A stretch of DNA of 64,000 nucleotides from Panagrolaimus kolymaensis (taxonomy: Eukaryota; Nematoda; Chromadorea; Rhabditida; Panagrolaimidae): contig JAJQJQ010000005.1 in the NCBI GenBank assembly GCA_028622995.1, positions 1,922,001 to 1,986,000 on the forward strand, written 5' to 3'. The translations under genes and the position numbers were made by a program. A model generated the notes under the pieces. That model was not told the origin of the DNA, made no database searches, and saw nothing but the letters and a program-made list of their open reading frames with translations. Positions 9,961 to 23,432 of the stretch are shown here, piece by piece; within the stretch, counting starts at the first letter, position 1; every line of letters starts with the position of its first letter.

Positions 9961-11900
9961 TCAAGCAAAAATTTTGATTGTTGGTTTTTCGATTTGCGGT
10001 TTCCATGTGTCCAATTTTGCTTTGATATCAGTTTCAAATTGTGGTACATCCGTTATGTTTACCGATCCAGCGAAATAAAATTTAACTCGAGCTTTAGGTG
10101 CTAATGATTTCTGAAAAATATATACACAAATTAATTAATATCAAGAAAAGAAGAAATCTTACAGTAAGAACATCAAAAAAAGTATCATCAAAAATGGGCA
10201 CATAGAGAAATCTAAGAACAAGAAGTTTGATATTGTTACGATATGGAAGTATGATATGTTCTTCTGTATTTTGAGGATTGATTCCACGGACAGTAACACT
10301 AAAACGAAAGAAAAATTAAACACTCGAAATTGGAATATACTGTAAAAACATACCAAACTTCTTCGGCATTTGGTAGATGAATCAAAAATTCATTGAGAGA
10401 CATGACATCATAATCACATATAATATAATCATCATCAATTGAAGTTGAATCTTTTATAAAGCAGTGAAATGCTTTGAAGTGAACCATACGAGTGTCAAAA
10501 CGTCCAATCAAAATTTTCTTTACTTCAGTTAAAAACTCTTCTGATACATGGGAATATCCAGAAAGATCAAGCGAATTTAAAAGCCAAATGGGTTTGTTAA
10601 TTTTCTTCAATTCTGCAACATCGTCAAATGTTATCTTCTTGTCATCAGCCATCAAAGTAATTTTTCCATCAGCTGCAACATGAAAATCATCGAGGATAAA
10701 ATATTTGTTCTTTTGACGGAAGAATTTGCAAGTTTGTTCCAGTTTTTTCCAAAGTTCAGCATCAGCATTTTCTCGAATGTAGCACATATGAGGATATGGA
10801 AAAGCGAGATATTGACGTTCGATATTTTCATCACTGTATGTAACCTTCGTATGTTGTTTTGGAGCAGATGGCACTTTAAATGGAACAGTTTCACCTTGGA
10901 TGATTTGAATAAATGATGAGAATGAAGCCATCCTAGAAAGAAGATGCTGAATTTTTGTCTTCTTTTTGACCCAAGAAGGAGCAACTATTCCAATTGTAGG
11001 CATTCTTTCAGGAGATTCAATAACCATTTGACTGTACAGTTCTTCAAATTCGTTGTTTTCAAAGTTGAAACTAACATGCATTTTGGCTTCAGGATCGACA
11101 TATTTCTAAAAAAAGATGAAATATATATTTACATCACATAAATCACTGAAAACTTGCCTTAACAAACTTGAAGAAAATATGGGGACAAAGTGGACCATCA
11201 ACACTTCTGAGACTCAATTCAGTGATCTTGTTTTTGAATGGAAGTTGAAGCATATTAGTTATTGTTCGACGAAAAATGTGACAATTATCCAATCTAAAGA
11301 AAGAATGTTAATATAGTTTTAAAGAAAATATAATAAACAAAACAAAAAATATATTTACACTATCTTTCGAGCATTAGGAACCAAATTCAAAATATCTTCA
11401 AGTGGAACTCTTTGAGTAGAACCAAAGATTTCAATTATGGTAACATTTTGCATTGTCAAACATTCAAGTTTTCCAGATCCAGAAAGAGTTTTCATTCTAC
11501 TTAATGGAAAAGAGAGATTAAAACATGAAACTTCAGAAGCGTCACATCGATAAATTTGATTAAACATTGTGAGTTCAGAGTCGTTTTGAATAAAAGTGTA
11601 CATTTTCTTTGTAATCCAAATGTTACAAACTCCATTAGCAAACATTCCTAATTCAGCTTCATTAATAAAATCAAGACATCCACCATAAGTTTCATTTTCC
11701 ATTCGTTGCTTTGCTTGATTGATTTCCAAAGAATCGATGATGAGATATGGAAGTTCTCTGAAGAAATGTTTGCAGGAACGATCCAACTTTTGTTTCACTT
11801 CAGCATCAGCTTCTTTGTTAATGTGTTCGATAAGTTTAGAAGGAAGCAGGAAATCTTGTTGATGAAAATTTGATAAATTGAACACAAGTTTTTCAACCAT
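9961..11900 (-). CDS. F-box-like family protein, two fused modules
   Basis: Five exons on the minus strand: 11359..11900, 11158..11293, 10354..11105, 10163..10298 and 9961..10110; 571 residues in one frame. Module 1 (about 1-256) and module 2 (about 288-571) are homologous. Each starts with an F-box-like helix set (KLIEHINKEADAEVKQKLDR...CKHFF and MCYIRENADAELWKKLEQTCKFF), then a beta-rich body with VPLEDILNLVPNA or MSLNEFLIHLPNA. Each is followed by a 136-base exon in the same phase and a terminal piece ending PTIGIVA or PTIKIFA. The module-1 stop is replaced by 16 linker codons, then an ATG. The intron at 11106-11157 has a GC donor. F-box proteins usually act as SCF substrate adaptors, but function here is unknown. 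Two genes with a damaged stop is an alternative. Confidence 0.75.
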
Positions 11901-12214
11901 TTTCAGCGACGAACTTTTCGAAGAATGAAAGTTGCTTGAAAGCTTTCTTCTAATTTTTGTTGAATGAAAAAAAATTCATGAGAAAGTTGCAAAATTTGCA
12001 TTGCACTTTTTTCTCTCTCAACCTCTCTTTTCCTTTATTTAGCTAACTAATATCGCGCTATAAAAGTAAAATTCCTCGATGAAAACTCAAAATGCCAAAT
12101 TACCTTAACTCAAACATTCAAACGAAGATAACAAAGTTAGAACACATGAAAAATATTTAAAGCTTCAAAATTTTTTATTCATTAAAAATCACTTTTATAA
12201 AATACAAATAAATT
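11901..12214. other. intergenic between same-strand genes
   Basis: 314 bases between the PP1-like stop and the F-box-like start, both on the minus strand. TTTATT at about 12174-12179 gives a minus-strand AATAAA for the phosphatase. No convincing trans-splice acceptor is seen immediately before 11900, so co-transcription is uncertain. Confidence 0.4.
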
Positions 12215-13993
12215 TTACAATGGATTTTTTGAAGCTGATGTAGTTTTTGAAGTTTCAGTTGTAGTTATTCCAGTAACGCTGTTGTTGACAGAAGATGCAG
12301 TAGCAGCTGTTGCAGATCCAGATGTTGTTGATGATCCAGATGAAGATGTTTCAGTTGAAGGTTGAGTTGGAGCATTGGATGTTAATGATGATGTAGTTGA
12401 CGGTGGTGGTGGTGGATGAGTAGTAGAAATAACTGATTCATTTGATGATGATGAAGCAGAAGATGCTGTTGCAGTTACAATTTGAGTTGATTCCATTGCT
12501 GCCGGAGTGGTTTGAATTGGTGTTGTAGCTTTGATCGCATTTTGAGGTGGCGAAAATGGTTTGGTTGTTGAAGCGGCAGGAGGATTTTCATGAGATTTAT
12601 CAGGAAGAGCAGTTCTGTGAAGAGTGGAAGCTAAAAAAGAAAATTCTTTAACTTCAGAATCAAAAAACATTGAACTTACTTGGATTAGGACTTTTAACAT
12701 CAGCATTTTTACTTTGTTTTTCTAATTCAGCCATCTTTTCTTTACTCAATTGATTTCGATCAAGTTTAGGTTTGAATGTTAAGAATGAATATCTTAAATC
12801 GGATGAAACAATCATTACTGACCTAAAAAAATGAGGATAAAGAGTATGGAATGAAATGATGAAAACATACGCTGCGTTTCCATCAGTGCCGCAATAATTT
12901 GGTGCAGAAAATACAGTACATAAAAGTTTATCACAATAAAACATATATCCATTTCGGCATACTTCATGAGCTCGAACGATCATATCAATATTGAGTTGAC
13001 GGTTAAATTCTTTAACTGATTCCGTTCCAAACATCCATGATGCATTTCTTAGTTTATTGAATTGCCAGCTACAACATGCATCAGTTCCAGCAGCGGGATC
13101 AGACCACATTAAATCCAATGCAATACCAGTATCACATTCAGCATGAGTTCGAGGCTTCTAAAAATGAAACAAATAAGTTAAAATACAGATAGAAAAAATA
13201 TATCCATAAAAGTAAAGTTTCAAAGAAAGCAATTTTAGACAAATGATGATAGCCACGTAAACAAGACACCTTTGTTTTCTTGAAAAGTAACTCACCTTTA
13301 GCTTGTACAATGATTCCATTCCTTTGATATCAGGAGAAATTCCACCATGCATACAAATGATTCTTTCATCAACCATACAACATAAAGGCATTTCATTAAA
13401 AACCATTTGAAATTTCTTCCATAATTGTGTACCATATGATCGTCGGCATTCTTCATAAAACCCATATAATCGATTCATTTTAGCACATTCATGATTCCCA
13501 CGTAAAATTTGAACATATGGTGGATAAAGTAATTTATAACAAAATAATAACATTAGAATTTCAATTGATTTTCTTCCACGATCACAATAATCTCCAAGAA
13601 AGAGATAAGGAGTTTTCGGTGGTTCACCAACTTTATCAATGAATCGAAGTAAATCAGCAAATTGACCATGAGTATCACCAAATATTACGACGGGTGCTGA
13701 CATATGAATGAATGCAGGAGCTTGACGAAGAAGGTCACACATCTGAAAGCAAGAAAAAGAAGGTCATAAAAGAAGAAAATAAAGAAACTTACAGAATCAA
13801 GAATAACATAAACTTCAGCTACAGAAAATCCATCGATTGTTTGATATTTGCGTAAACGATGAATCATACGTTTAGCTAAACCACGAATGGATGGTTGTAC
13901 AACATATTTATTTTCATATGGAAGATGATGAATTTCTGTTGATGAAAGAGCAGTTGATCCAGAAACAATAGATGCCTTTGATGCCGACGTCAT
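12215..13993 (-). CDS. PP1-type serine/threonine protein phosphatase with Ser/Thr-rich tail
   Basis: Five exons on the minus strand: 13793..13993, 13296..13742, 12871..13157, 12680..12822 and 12215..12630; 497 residues. All metallophosphatase motifs are present: GDTHGQ (about 89), GDYCDRG, RGNHECA, HGGISPDI, RAHEV and FSAPNYCG. These hold the two catalytic metals and the phosphate-binding Arg/His. The core is about 330 residues, the PP1 length. It is preceded by a roughly 35-residue extension and followed by a tail of about 150 residues rich in Ser, Thr, Ala and Pro, encoded mostly by the last exon. GDTHGQ and GDYCDRG replace the usual GDIHGQ and GDYVDRG, so this is a divergent nematode PP1, perhaps germline or sperm type like gsp-3/4 (inference). 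It lies downstream of bora on the same strand. Confidence 0.92.
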
Positions 13994-14346
13994 CGCTTGA
14001 ATGATTTTATTTCTTCAAACTGAAACAATCAACAAATGAAAAAGTTCAAAAATTTGGAAGACAAAAAAAATGAAGCTTCTGCTGAATGTAAATATGCAAA
14101 TTTTAGACATACATGCTGTTTTCGCGAACCAGAGTTGTTACTTTTTTTCCCATGGTCTTAGAGACGACCAACTTTGGATTATGGAAATTCTCACAACTAT
14201 AAAATGCAACTCATAAACGGCTTTAAATATTTTTTTTATAAAACAGTGTGTTTGAACTAAACAAAATAAATCAAAATAAAATAAATCAATCACAAGGCAA
14301 ATGAACAAAGTAATACAAGAAACAACAATATTAGTGAAAGACAAAT
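13994..14346. other. intergenic between bora and PP1-like gene
   Basis: 353 bases separating two minus-strand genes. It could be an operon intercistronic region or the phosphatase promoter. No diagnostic motif was recognised. Confidence 0.35.
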
Positions 14347-15496
14347 TTAATCAGTTTCTTTGATCGGTGACAAGCGAGTTGAGTTCATATCATTTCGAAT
14401 TGGTGAAAGAAAAGAGATTTCAGTTGTTTCAAAACATGATATTTCTGAAATTATTGTACTTCCCAAATCACCACGTAATAACGATGCTTCTTCCGGAGCT
14501 ACAGTAACATTGAATTGAGGTTCTTCAAGTCCAAAATCAAGTTCAGGATCATGTGGAAGTGATGTTCTTTCATACGAGGTGCTTCGATCCAAGAATGATG
14601 CGAATCTGAAAGATGTCATTTGCAGAAAAATCTTATGAAACAAAGAAAATTTACTTTTTAAGCTTTGGGGTTGAAGCTTGTTGTTGCTGTGGCAAATAGC
14701 TTGATAGAAGACTTTCCAAATCAAAATCTGTTGGAAGCGAAATATCCGTTTGACATTCCCGTGTTACTTGACTAGTTTTGATACGAGAAATTGGTGATAT
14801 ATCTGAGAGATCATTTGCATGAGAAGAATTTCGCCTTGTAAATGGCACAATTGGTGATGGTGTAAAGTTCAATGGCTTCATTATTCGACTTGCAACGATA
14901 TCAGGTGATGGCGCAATAAGTTGATTTGTTTGCCAGAATTTGTCGATGGCTTTTTGAATTTCTTTTTCACTGTCAGAGCTCCTGAAAAAAAAATGAGTAA
15001 AATTAAAAGGTACAAAAAAACAAAGCATGATTTTTAGAAGTTAAACTTACGGAGATTGTTCAAAAGAAAAATTTTCATCTATCATTGCTGGCAAAATTCT
15101 TGACCTTTGTTCAATTGACCATTGAAAGTTGTTACCATTAAGTTTCTGAAAAGGCTTCTTTCTTACAGCTTGTCATCATAATAAAGAATAAAACATACAG
15201 GTTTTGCTACAGGAGTTTTAAACACGGAAGGGCTAAAAGTTGTTGAATGTAAAGAATCAAGCAAGTTCGATTCAAATGGATTTGAGACATTTCGAGATAC
15301 ACTAAAATAAACCAAAGAAACAATCATATTTAGAAATGGTAAAAAAGATAGCTTACCGTCTTTCTTTAGAAGTATCCGTTGTATTTGACGATTTGTATCC
15401 AGCACTTGAATCCGTTGTTGAAGAATGGTGCAGTAGGTTGCTATCCTCCTGCGACAATATTGAACGTTCAATTGCGGAATCATCATCGGTAGACAT
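14347..15496 (-). CDS. spat-1: Bora homolog (Aurora A/PLK1 activator; C. elegans SPAT-1)
   Basis: Five exons on the minus strand: 15357..15496, 15199..15301, 15051..15145, 14655..14981 and 14347..14605; 307 residues with exact phase closure. The protein is mostly disordered, but the blocks that define Bora occur in the right order. They are SNPFES (about 53-58), SPSVFKTP, FQWSIEQ (about 89), EIQKAIDKFW with IAPSPD, and CQTDISLPTDFDLESLL (about 189). In human Bora the matching blocks are NPFES, SPSVFK, FRWSIDQ, QKAIEEFF..VPSPW and CQTLLSLPVDFNLENIL. Several SP sites suit Cdk phosphorylation. Bora, once phosphorylated by Cdk1, lets Aurora A activate Polo kinase at mitotic entry. It is shorter than human Bora (about 560 residues). 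It is divergent from taf-8. Confidence 0.88.
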
Positions 15497-15848
15497 TTTG
15501 CGCTTAATTTTGGCGGTTACTTTTGACAACAATAAAAATGAAGATTAACCACCAAATAAAAATACTTTTTACTGTGATGCCTCAATATAAAGGATGAAAC
15601 ACATAAAAAGTCAAGTTTGAAGTTAAAAAACTCAAAGAAAAAATGCTTGACTTGAAAATTATTGTTTGATGGAAACAAAAAAACGGAGTTGAAAAAGCAG
15701 AAAAACCGCGGCAGCCAAATTCTTGGAACGAATAAATTTTCTGGCCAAAAATAAAAATCTTCAAAGAAGTTTCAAATTTAGAAGGATTCAAAAAAGCTAC
15801 ACTATCTTTTCTTTGTTAATTTTTGATCAAGAATAAACTAAAAAAAAT
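15497..15848. promoter_or_regulatory. Shared divergent promoter region, bora / taf-8
   Basis: 352 bases lie between the two start codons on opposite strands. No TATA box was found in a convincing position. Any regulatory element for either gene probably sits here. Confidence 0.45.
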
Positions 15849-16906
15849 ATGGTTGGAATAGCTTATGATACTGTTATCTACAAAACAGTCAAAAATGCGA
15901 TGATTCGTCAAGCGAATGAAAGAGGCTTCACTAAAGCTGAAAATGGAGTGATCGATGAGCTAACGAATATTTTATGTTCATGTAAGTTTATTATTGCATT
16001 TATTATTACTGGAAATATTTCGTCTTCATCCTCCTTTTTTAGATATGATGTCCGTAAGCGTTGGAAGCAAGCAATATTGTGAATTGGCTGGGCGTTCAAC
16101 GGTGAATTCGTTTGATCTTATGGCAAGCTTATCTGATAATGGTATTGGAATCAAAGATTTAGTTGGATTTATGAAAACTCATCCATCATCCGAACCAGTT
16201 CGTGTTCCAAACATTATTCCATTACCACGTGATCCAGTAATCAAAGTTGGTGAAGAACGTTCCATGCCTCAACATATTCCATCATTTTTACCAAAATTTC
16301 CTAATCCACATACTTATGTTAGCACTGAGGTTTGTTTTATCTTATTGGTTAGCTTCATATTTTAATCATTAACCGTTTCAGATTACATCAGATTTCGAGA
16401 CATCATATGCAAAAGCTCGTGAGATTCAAGCGCAAAATAAAAGAAATGCTGAAAATTCATTATTTCGTTATGCTTTATCAACCCATGATAATTATTGCTT
16501 GTTTCGACAATTGTATGAAACTGTAAAAGAAAAAGCTAAATCTGAGCTTGAAAAGCAAGAAGCTGAATTACAAGCTAAAAGAGCAAGATACAGTGACAAT
16601 GTTACAGATATGTTTGAACTTCGTGATACAACAAATTCCATTGTGCGTAAAACTATTCCTGATTATTACTTTGGTATGTTTACACTAGCCTTAATTACAT
16701 CATCCTCTAATCTTTGATTTTCAGTGTTGACTCCTTTTCCTGTATCTAATCCAACGGTGCTCGCTCTTTGTGAAGATCAAGAAGACGAAACAGAACAAAC
16801 TCATCCAGCTGATGAACGAATGGATGATTCAAAATTTAGTGAAGGAATCGACGCTTCTTTAGACGATCCAATGCTGACCGATTCTGCTTTTAGTGATGAG
16901 GGTTAA
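15849..16906 (+). CDS. taf-8: TAF8, TFIID subunit with histone fold
   Basis: Four exons: 15849..15981, 16043..16329, 16382..16673 and 16725..16906; 297 residues. Residues 5-95 form a bromodomain-associated histone fold (AYDTVIYKTVKNAMIRQANE through NSFDLMASLSDNGIGIKDLV). The TAF8-specific proline-rich segment follows, with LPKFPNPHTYVST (about 135), then a helical region and an acidic C terminus. TAF8 pairs with TAF10 in the TFIID core and helps assemble it around TAF2. The order histone fold then FPxPHTY is characteristic of TAF8, so the call is firm. It converges with METTL10; the stop codons are 78 bases apart. Confidence 0.93.
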
Positions 16907-16984
16907 ATCAAGAACAATTTATTTATTTATAACTTAACAACAATTTTTTTACGGGTACACTTTTTTTGTTAATGAAATAAAGCT

Positions 16985-17837
16985 TTATTCTTTTCGAAAT
17001 ACAATTCCTGTTGAAGTTACACCTTTCTTTCCACCAAACAAGAGAGCATTGGTTGCAGGAATTTCATATTCAAATCGGAGATCATCCCCTTCAAATAGAT
17101 CACATAGTTCTTTGCGAGTAAAATTACATGAAAATATGATAAAATATCTTGAAACCAAATCATTCTTTTCTTCCACAAGTTCAAAATAATCCATTATTGA
17201 TCGACGATAATTTTGTAATCGAATATTTCGATCACCAGCTAATGAAATAGCATCCCACGTTCCTTTGTCCAAAATAACATGAAAACGTCGACAAAGATTT
17301 GGATCAGATTTATCAGCAATTAAATCAGCAACTTGAAATTCAATTTTTGGTGAACATTCATTTTCTTCTGATTCTGCTGCTTTTCTTGCAAGTTCAATGG
17401 CTTCTTCACAATAATCAACTCCAACAAGATTGTAATAACCTTTTTGACGAAGCTTTCGAAGAACCGAACCATTTCCTGTTCCAAGATCAAGAATTCGAGA
17501 ATTTTTTGATACTTTATCAGAGAGGAATCGAAGCATACGATTTTCTGCACTTCGACCAAACCAAACTTCTCCTTCATCGCCATTTTCATCAAAGTTGCTG
17601 AGTTCATTTGAGTAATGTGTTTCCCAACTAAAAAGGATTGTTTGTTTATTATTTAGAATGCCGATATCTTTCAATAAAAGTGAAACTAAATTTTATATCG
17701 ATAAAACCCAAAGCTATTGTGTTTACCAACTGCTTTTCCTATTGCTTGAAGCATAAACGAAAAACTTACTATTCTTTCGTTCCCAATCGTGAATCATGTC
17801 TTTCTTCTTCGCCATTTTCAATATCAATAAGATCCAT
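16985..17837 (-). CDS. EEF1AKMT2: eEF1A lysine methyltransferase, METTL10/EEF1AKMT2 type
   Basis: Two exons on the minus strand: 17770..17837 and 16985..17627; 236 residues. Class I SAM-dependent methyltransferase: motif I ILDLGTGNGSVLRKL, the acidic GVDYCEEAIELA, then LDKGTWDAISL and SCNFTRKELCDLF. GDEGEVWFG near residue 40 matches the GDTGEIWFG of human METTL10. The family methylates a lysine of translation elongation factor 1A in the cytosol. The exon junction inside LGTKEYW also fits the family. A splice-acceptor AG (17839-17840) lies one base before the ATG, with no upstream exon, suggesting trans-splicing. The upstream JmjC gene ends only 183 bases away. Confidence 0.92.
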
Positions 17838-18020
17838 CCTACAATCGCAAGAGAAAACTCAAACAAAAATGAAAACAAGATTAACACAGGAATGTTTTGG
17901 TCAAAAAACCATATTTTTATTAAACAAAAACTTTATACAAGAAAAACTTTATAAACAAATAAAAACATGCAACAATGAGAAAGAGTAAAAGAGTAGTAAA
18001 GCCCTGAGCAAATGAAAACT
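17838..18020 (-). promoter_or_regulatory. Candidate operon intercistronic region, JmjC to METTL10
   Basis: 183 bases between same-strand genes. A minus-strand AATAAA (17916-17921) lies about 100 bases after the JmjC stop. A trans-splice-like acceptor TAG (complement of 17839-17841) lies about 76 bases further on. This signal-then-acceptor spacing is typical of nematode SL2-type operons. Confidence 0.6.
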
Positions 18021-20607
<2,587 letters not shown>

Positions 20608-21437
20608 TATTATTTATCAGCAGCAACAATATATACAACAATCAGTAATAATAATTACAAAATAGATAATGATGATCCACTAAAAAATAAATAGTTTAGG
20701 AATTTTATTTGGTTGCTTTTAAAAATGAACGCAAGCAAGCAAGCAAAAAATCTTTTTGCACGTTTTTCTTTATTTTTTTTAATGTAAAAATTTGGCAAAT
20801 ATCCAATAACTTTATTGGAGACATAATACCAAAATGACGAACAACTTCGAAAAAGCTGTTAGAGAGAGAGAGCTGACTCGCGTTTTTTAGTTCTTCCATT
20901 TTTTTCAGTTGAAAACTTCCAATTTTTTTACATTCAAATTTTTTAGTCTAACACTTTTATTTACATCTTTGAAATCAAAACTTTTTTCCTATCTTTATTT
21001 TAGCATCTAAAACCTTTACCTTACCCTTTTCGACATCATCCTTGTCACGTGATCCTATTTCGATGTCTCTTTTTCTTCGCGCTTATTTCTTTTTGTGGAA
21101 GACAAACTTTCATAATTTGCTCTATCATTTTTGTATGCTTTAGCTCATCTTTACCATTCTTTTATCTATCTTCCTTCCATCTTTTATAAATTCCTTTAGT
21201 TTAAAACGAAGGTTCACTTTTATAATTTCCTCTTTGTTTTATTAATTTTTTTGCTGGTATTGCGCTTGCTTTCTTTCAACCATCTTTATCTTATTGCTAG
21301 ATTTATCTAGATGGTATTAGTTCTTTGATTTTGAGGAGTATATCGATGTTTTGATTATTTCTTTCACGTTTATTGTTCACCGCGAAATGAATCCTTTTAC
21401 CTTTTAATCTTTATTATTTTTTAGACAACGCTTCAAC
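20608..21437. other. Divergent intergenic, JmjC gene / ubc-9
   Basis: 830 bases of AT- and pyrimidine-rich DNA between start codons on opposite strands, so it probably holds both promoters. A trans-splice-like acceptor TTTTTTAG ends at 21424, 13 bases before the ubc-9 ATG. A minus-strand frame at 20705-20899 has no supporting features. Confidence 0.45.
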
Positions 21438-22113
21438 ATGTCTGGTATTGCTGCTGGTCGTCTGGCTGAAGAACGTAAATCATGGCGGAAAGATCATCCT
21501 TTTGGATTTATTGCTAAACCTGGAAAGAATCCTGATGGTACTTTGAATCTTTTTACTTGGGATTGTGCTATTCCTGGAAAGAAGGATACAATGTGGGAAG
21601 GAGGATTGTACAGAGTAAGTTAACCTTTTTTTTATTTCATATTCTTCATTTCATTGATTGTTTTTTAGTTGAAAATGCTCTTCAAAGATGATTTCCCATC
21701 AACTCCACCCAAATGCAGATTTGAACCTCCATTGTAAGTTGAATTTATTAACAACTTTTCGGTATTCGAAAATCTTGGATTCTTTTTAGGTTTCATCCAA
21801 ATGTTTATCCTTCTGGAACAGTATGCTTGAGTTTGCTTGATGAAAACAAAGATTGGAAGCCTTCCATCACCATTAAGCAACTTCTAATTGGTATTCAAGA
21901 ACTTCTCAATAATCCTAATCCTGATGATCCAGCACAAGCAGAAGCCTATCAAATTTATATCCAGAATAAGTAAGTTTTGTTTTTTCACTTGTGTACGATT
22001 TGTATGATGATCTCTAACTTTACTATCGTTTCAGAGCAGAATATGAAAAACGTGTTCGTCGTCAAGCAATGCAATTCGGTGAAGATGTTGTCCAAAAACA
22101 AATGGGTCTCTAA
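21438..22113 (+). CDS. ubc-9: SUMO-conjugating enzyme E2, UBC9
   Basis: Four exons: 21438..21614, 21669..21733, 21790..21969 and 22035..22113; 166 residues. It starts [21 protein letters not shown], the UBC9 N terminus that binds SUMO. The E2 core has the PP-rich [28 protein letters not shown] with catalytic Cys at residue 93, and [19 protein letters not shown]. The C terminus continues [17 protein letters not shown]. Human UBC9 is 158 residues and aligns along its whole length. It takes SUMO from the E1 and passes it to substrate lysines, mostly in the nucleus. The intron after codon 59 and the GTAAGT donors are canonical. Confidence 0.97.
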
Positions 22114-22848
22114 ATTCTCTCTTATGAACTTGATTTCTGTGTCAAATGGAAGTTTCTCTCTTGGTATTTTGTCTTTTACAGAGATACACATTCAGCTTTA
22201 TCTTGTTTCATTTTTGTTTTTTTATTGTTCTTATGTTATCTCTTTAAAATGATACTTTTTCTGTAAAACTTTGTTTATGTTTCTTATAAAATTTGATTTA
22301 TTTTTGGTTGGAATAATAATAAACTGGTTTACAAAATCCTGTAAAAGTTTATATCGTTTTGGTTTTTAATCGTGCAAGCGGAAGAGGAGAGCAACCAAGA
22401 GACTTAATTTTGTTTTGAGCAAGTTTTCCTTGCCTTTTAATTGACCTTGTCTCAAAGAAGTCTTGTGCATCCTTCTTACCAAATAGTCATCATTTTTTGT
22501 GAAGAACTAAACATAATGCATGCGAAGGTGGAGCTCAGTAATTTTAAAGCGATGATTTCTTCTTATCGATTCGCACAAACTTTAATTTTTCTAAAGTCCA
22601 AAAATTTTGGCGCGCATAGAATTTTTCCATCTTTCATTTCTAGGAAGAATGGTTGATATTTTTGGATCCATTATGTAGCAAAAGATCGGTCATCGTTACA
22701 CGTGTTTGCTAACATTTCTGTTTTATAAAATGTTTAGACATTTTCCTTTTGCACATTAGCGTTATTGTTTGTTTGAAAAATACTTTGAAACTTTCGTGTT
22801 CCGCTCTTTTATGTTTTTACTAAATGTTGAATAATTTCAGATCGAAAT
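22114..22848. other. intergenic, ubc-9 to thioredoxin-like gene
   Basis: 735 bases. AATAAT/AATAAA-like 3' signals for ubc-9 lie at about 22310-22325. A TTTCAG acceptor at 22835-22840 with no upstream exon sits 8 bases before the next ATG, suggesting trans-splicing. Nothing else is recognised. Confidence 0.45.
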
Positions 22849-23432
22849 ATGTCTTTATGGGAAGGTGTTGAAGTCTTCGACTCAGAACATAACAAGCACA
22901 AAGCTACTGATGTACTAAAGGATAAGGTTGTTGCACTTTACTTCAGTGCTGGATGGTGTCCTCCTTGTCGTCTTTTTACTCCTAAACTCAAGGTTAGTTT
23001 ATTTTGTTACTTTTTGGTCTTCTATTTTAGCCTGTTATATCAACCTTGTTATGCAATTGTTCTATGAGCATTTACAGCTTTTGGAATTTTACTTCTTTAC
23101 ATATTCACAACTAAATTCATTTGTTTCAGAGATATTATGATGCTCTCAAAGCTGCTGGTAAAAACTTTGAAGTTGTTTTTGTTTCTCGTGATCGTGAAGA
23201 AGATGATTTGAAAGAATATTTTGATGATCACCATGGCAATTGGTACTATCTTGGATTTGGAAATCCTTTAATTCAAGAATGGCTCGCAAAATTCGAAGTC
23301 AAAACCATTCCTGCTATGAAAGTAATCAAGGATGATGGAACCGTCGTTGTTCAAGATGCTCGTAAAGAAGTTGTCGATAAAGGTGCAGATAATGCTGAAG
23401 AACTTTTTGAAGAATGGACTGCTTTTTTATAA
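22849..23432 (+). CDS. Tryparedoxin/nucleoredoxin-like thioredoxin-fold protein
   Basis: Two exons, 22849..22992 and 23130..23432; 148 residues. A thioredoxin fold with the redox motif WCPPC (Trp36, Cys37, Cys40) after [15 protein letters not shown], then [19 protein letters not shown] and cis-Pro strand [10 protein letters not shown]. The WCPPCR motif, the FVSRDR segment and the short length place it with tryparedoxins and nematode nucleoredoxin-like proteins, not classical WCGPC thioredoxins. It probably reduces disulfides in the cytosol or nucleus. The specific substrate is unknown. Confidence 0.92.

Noticed and set aside
20705..20899. 64-codon minus-strand frame near the JmjC start
   Set aside because: No domain, no splice partner, and it lies in the divergent promoter region.
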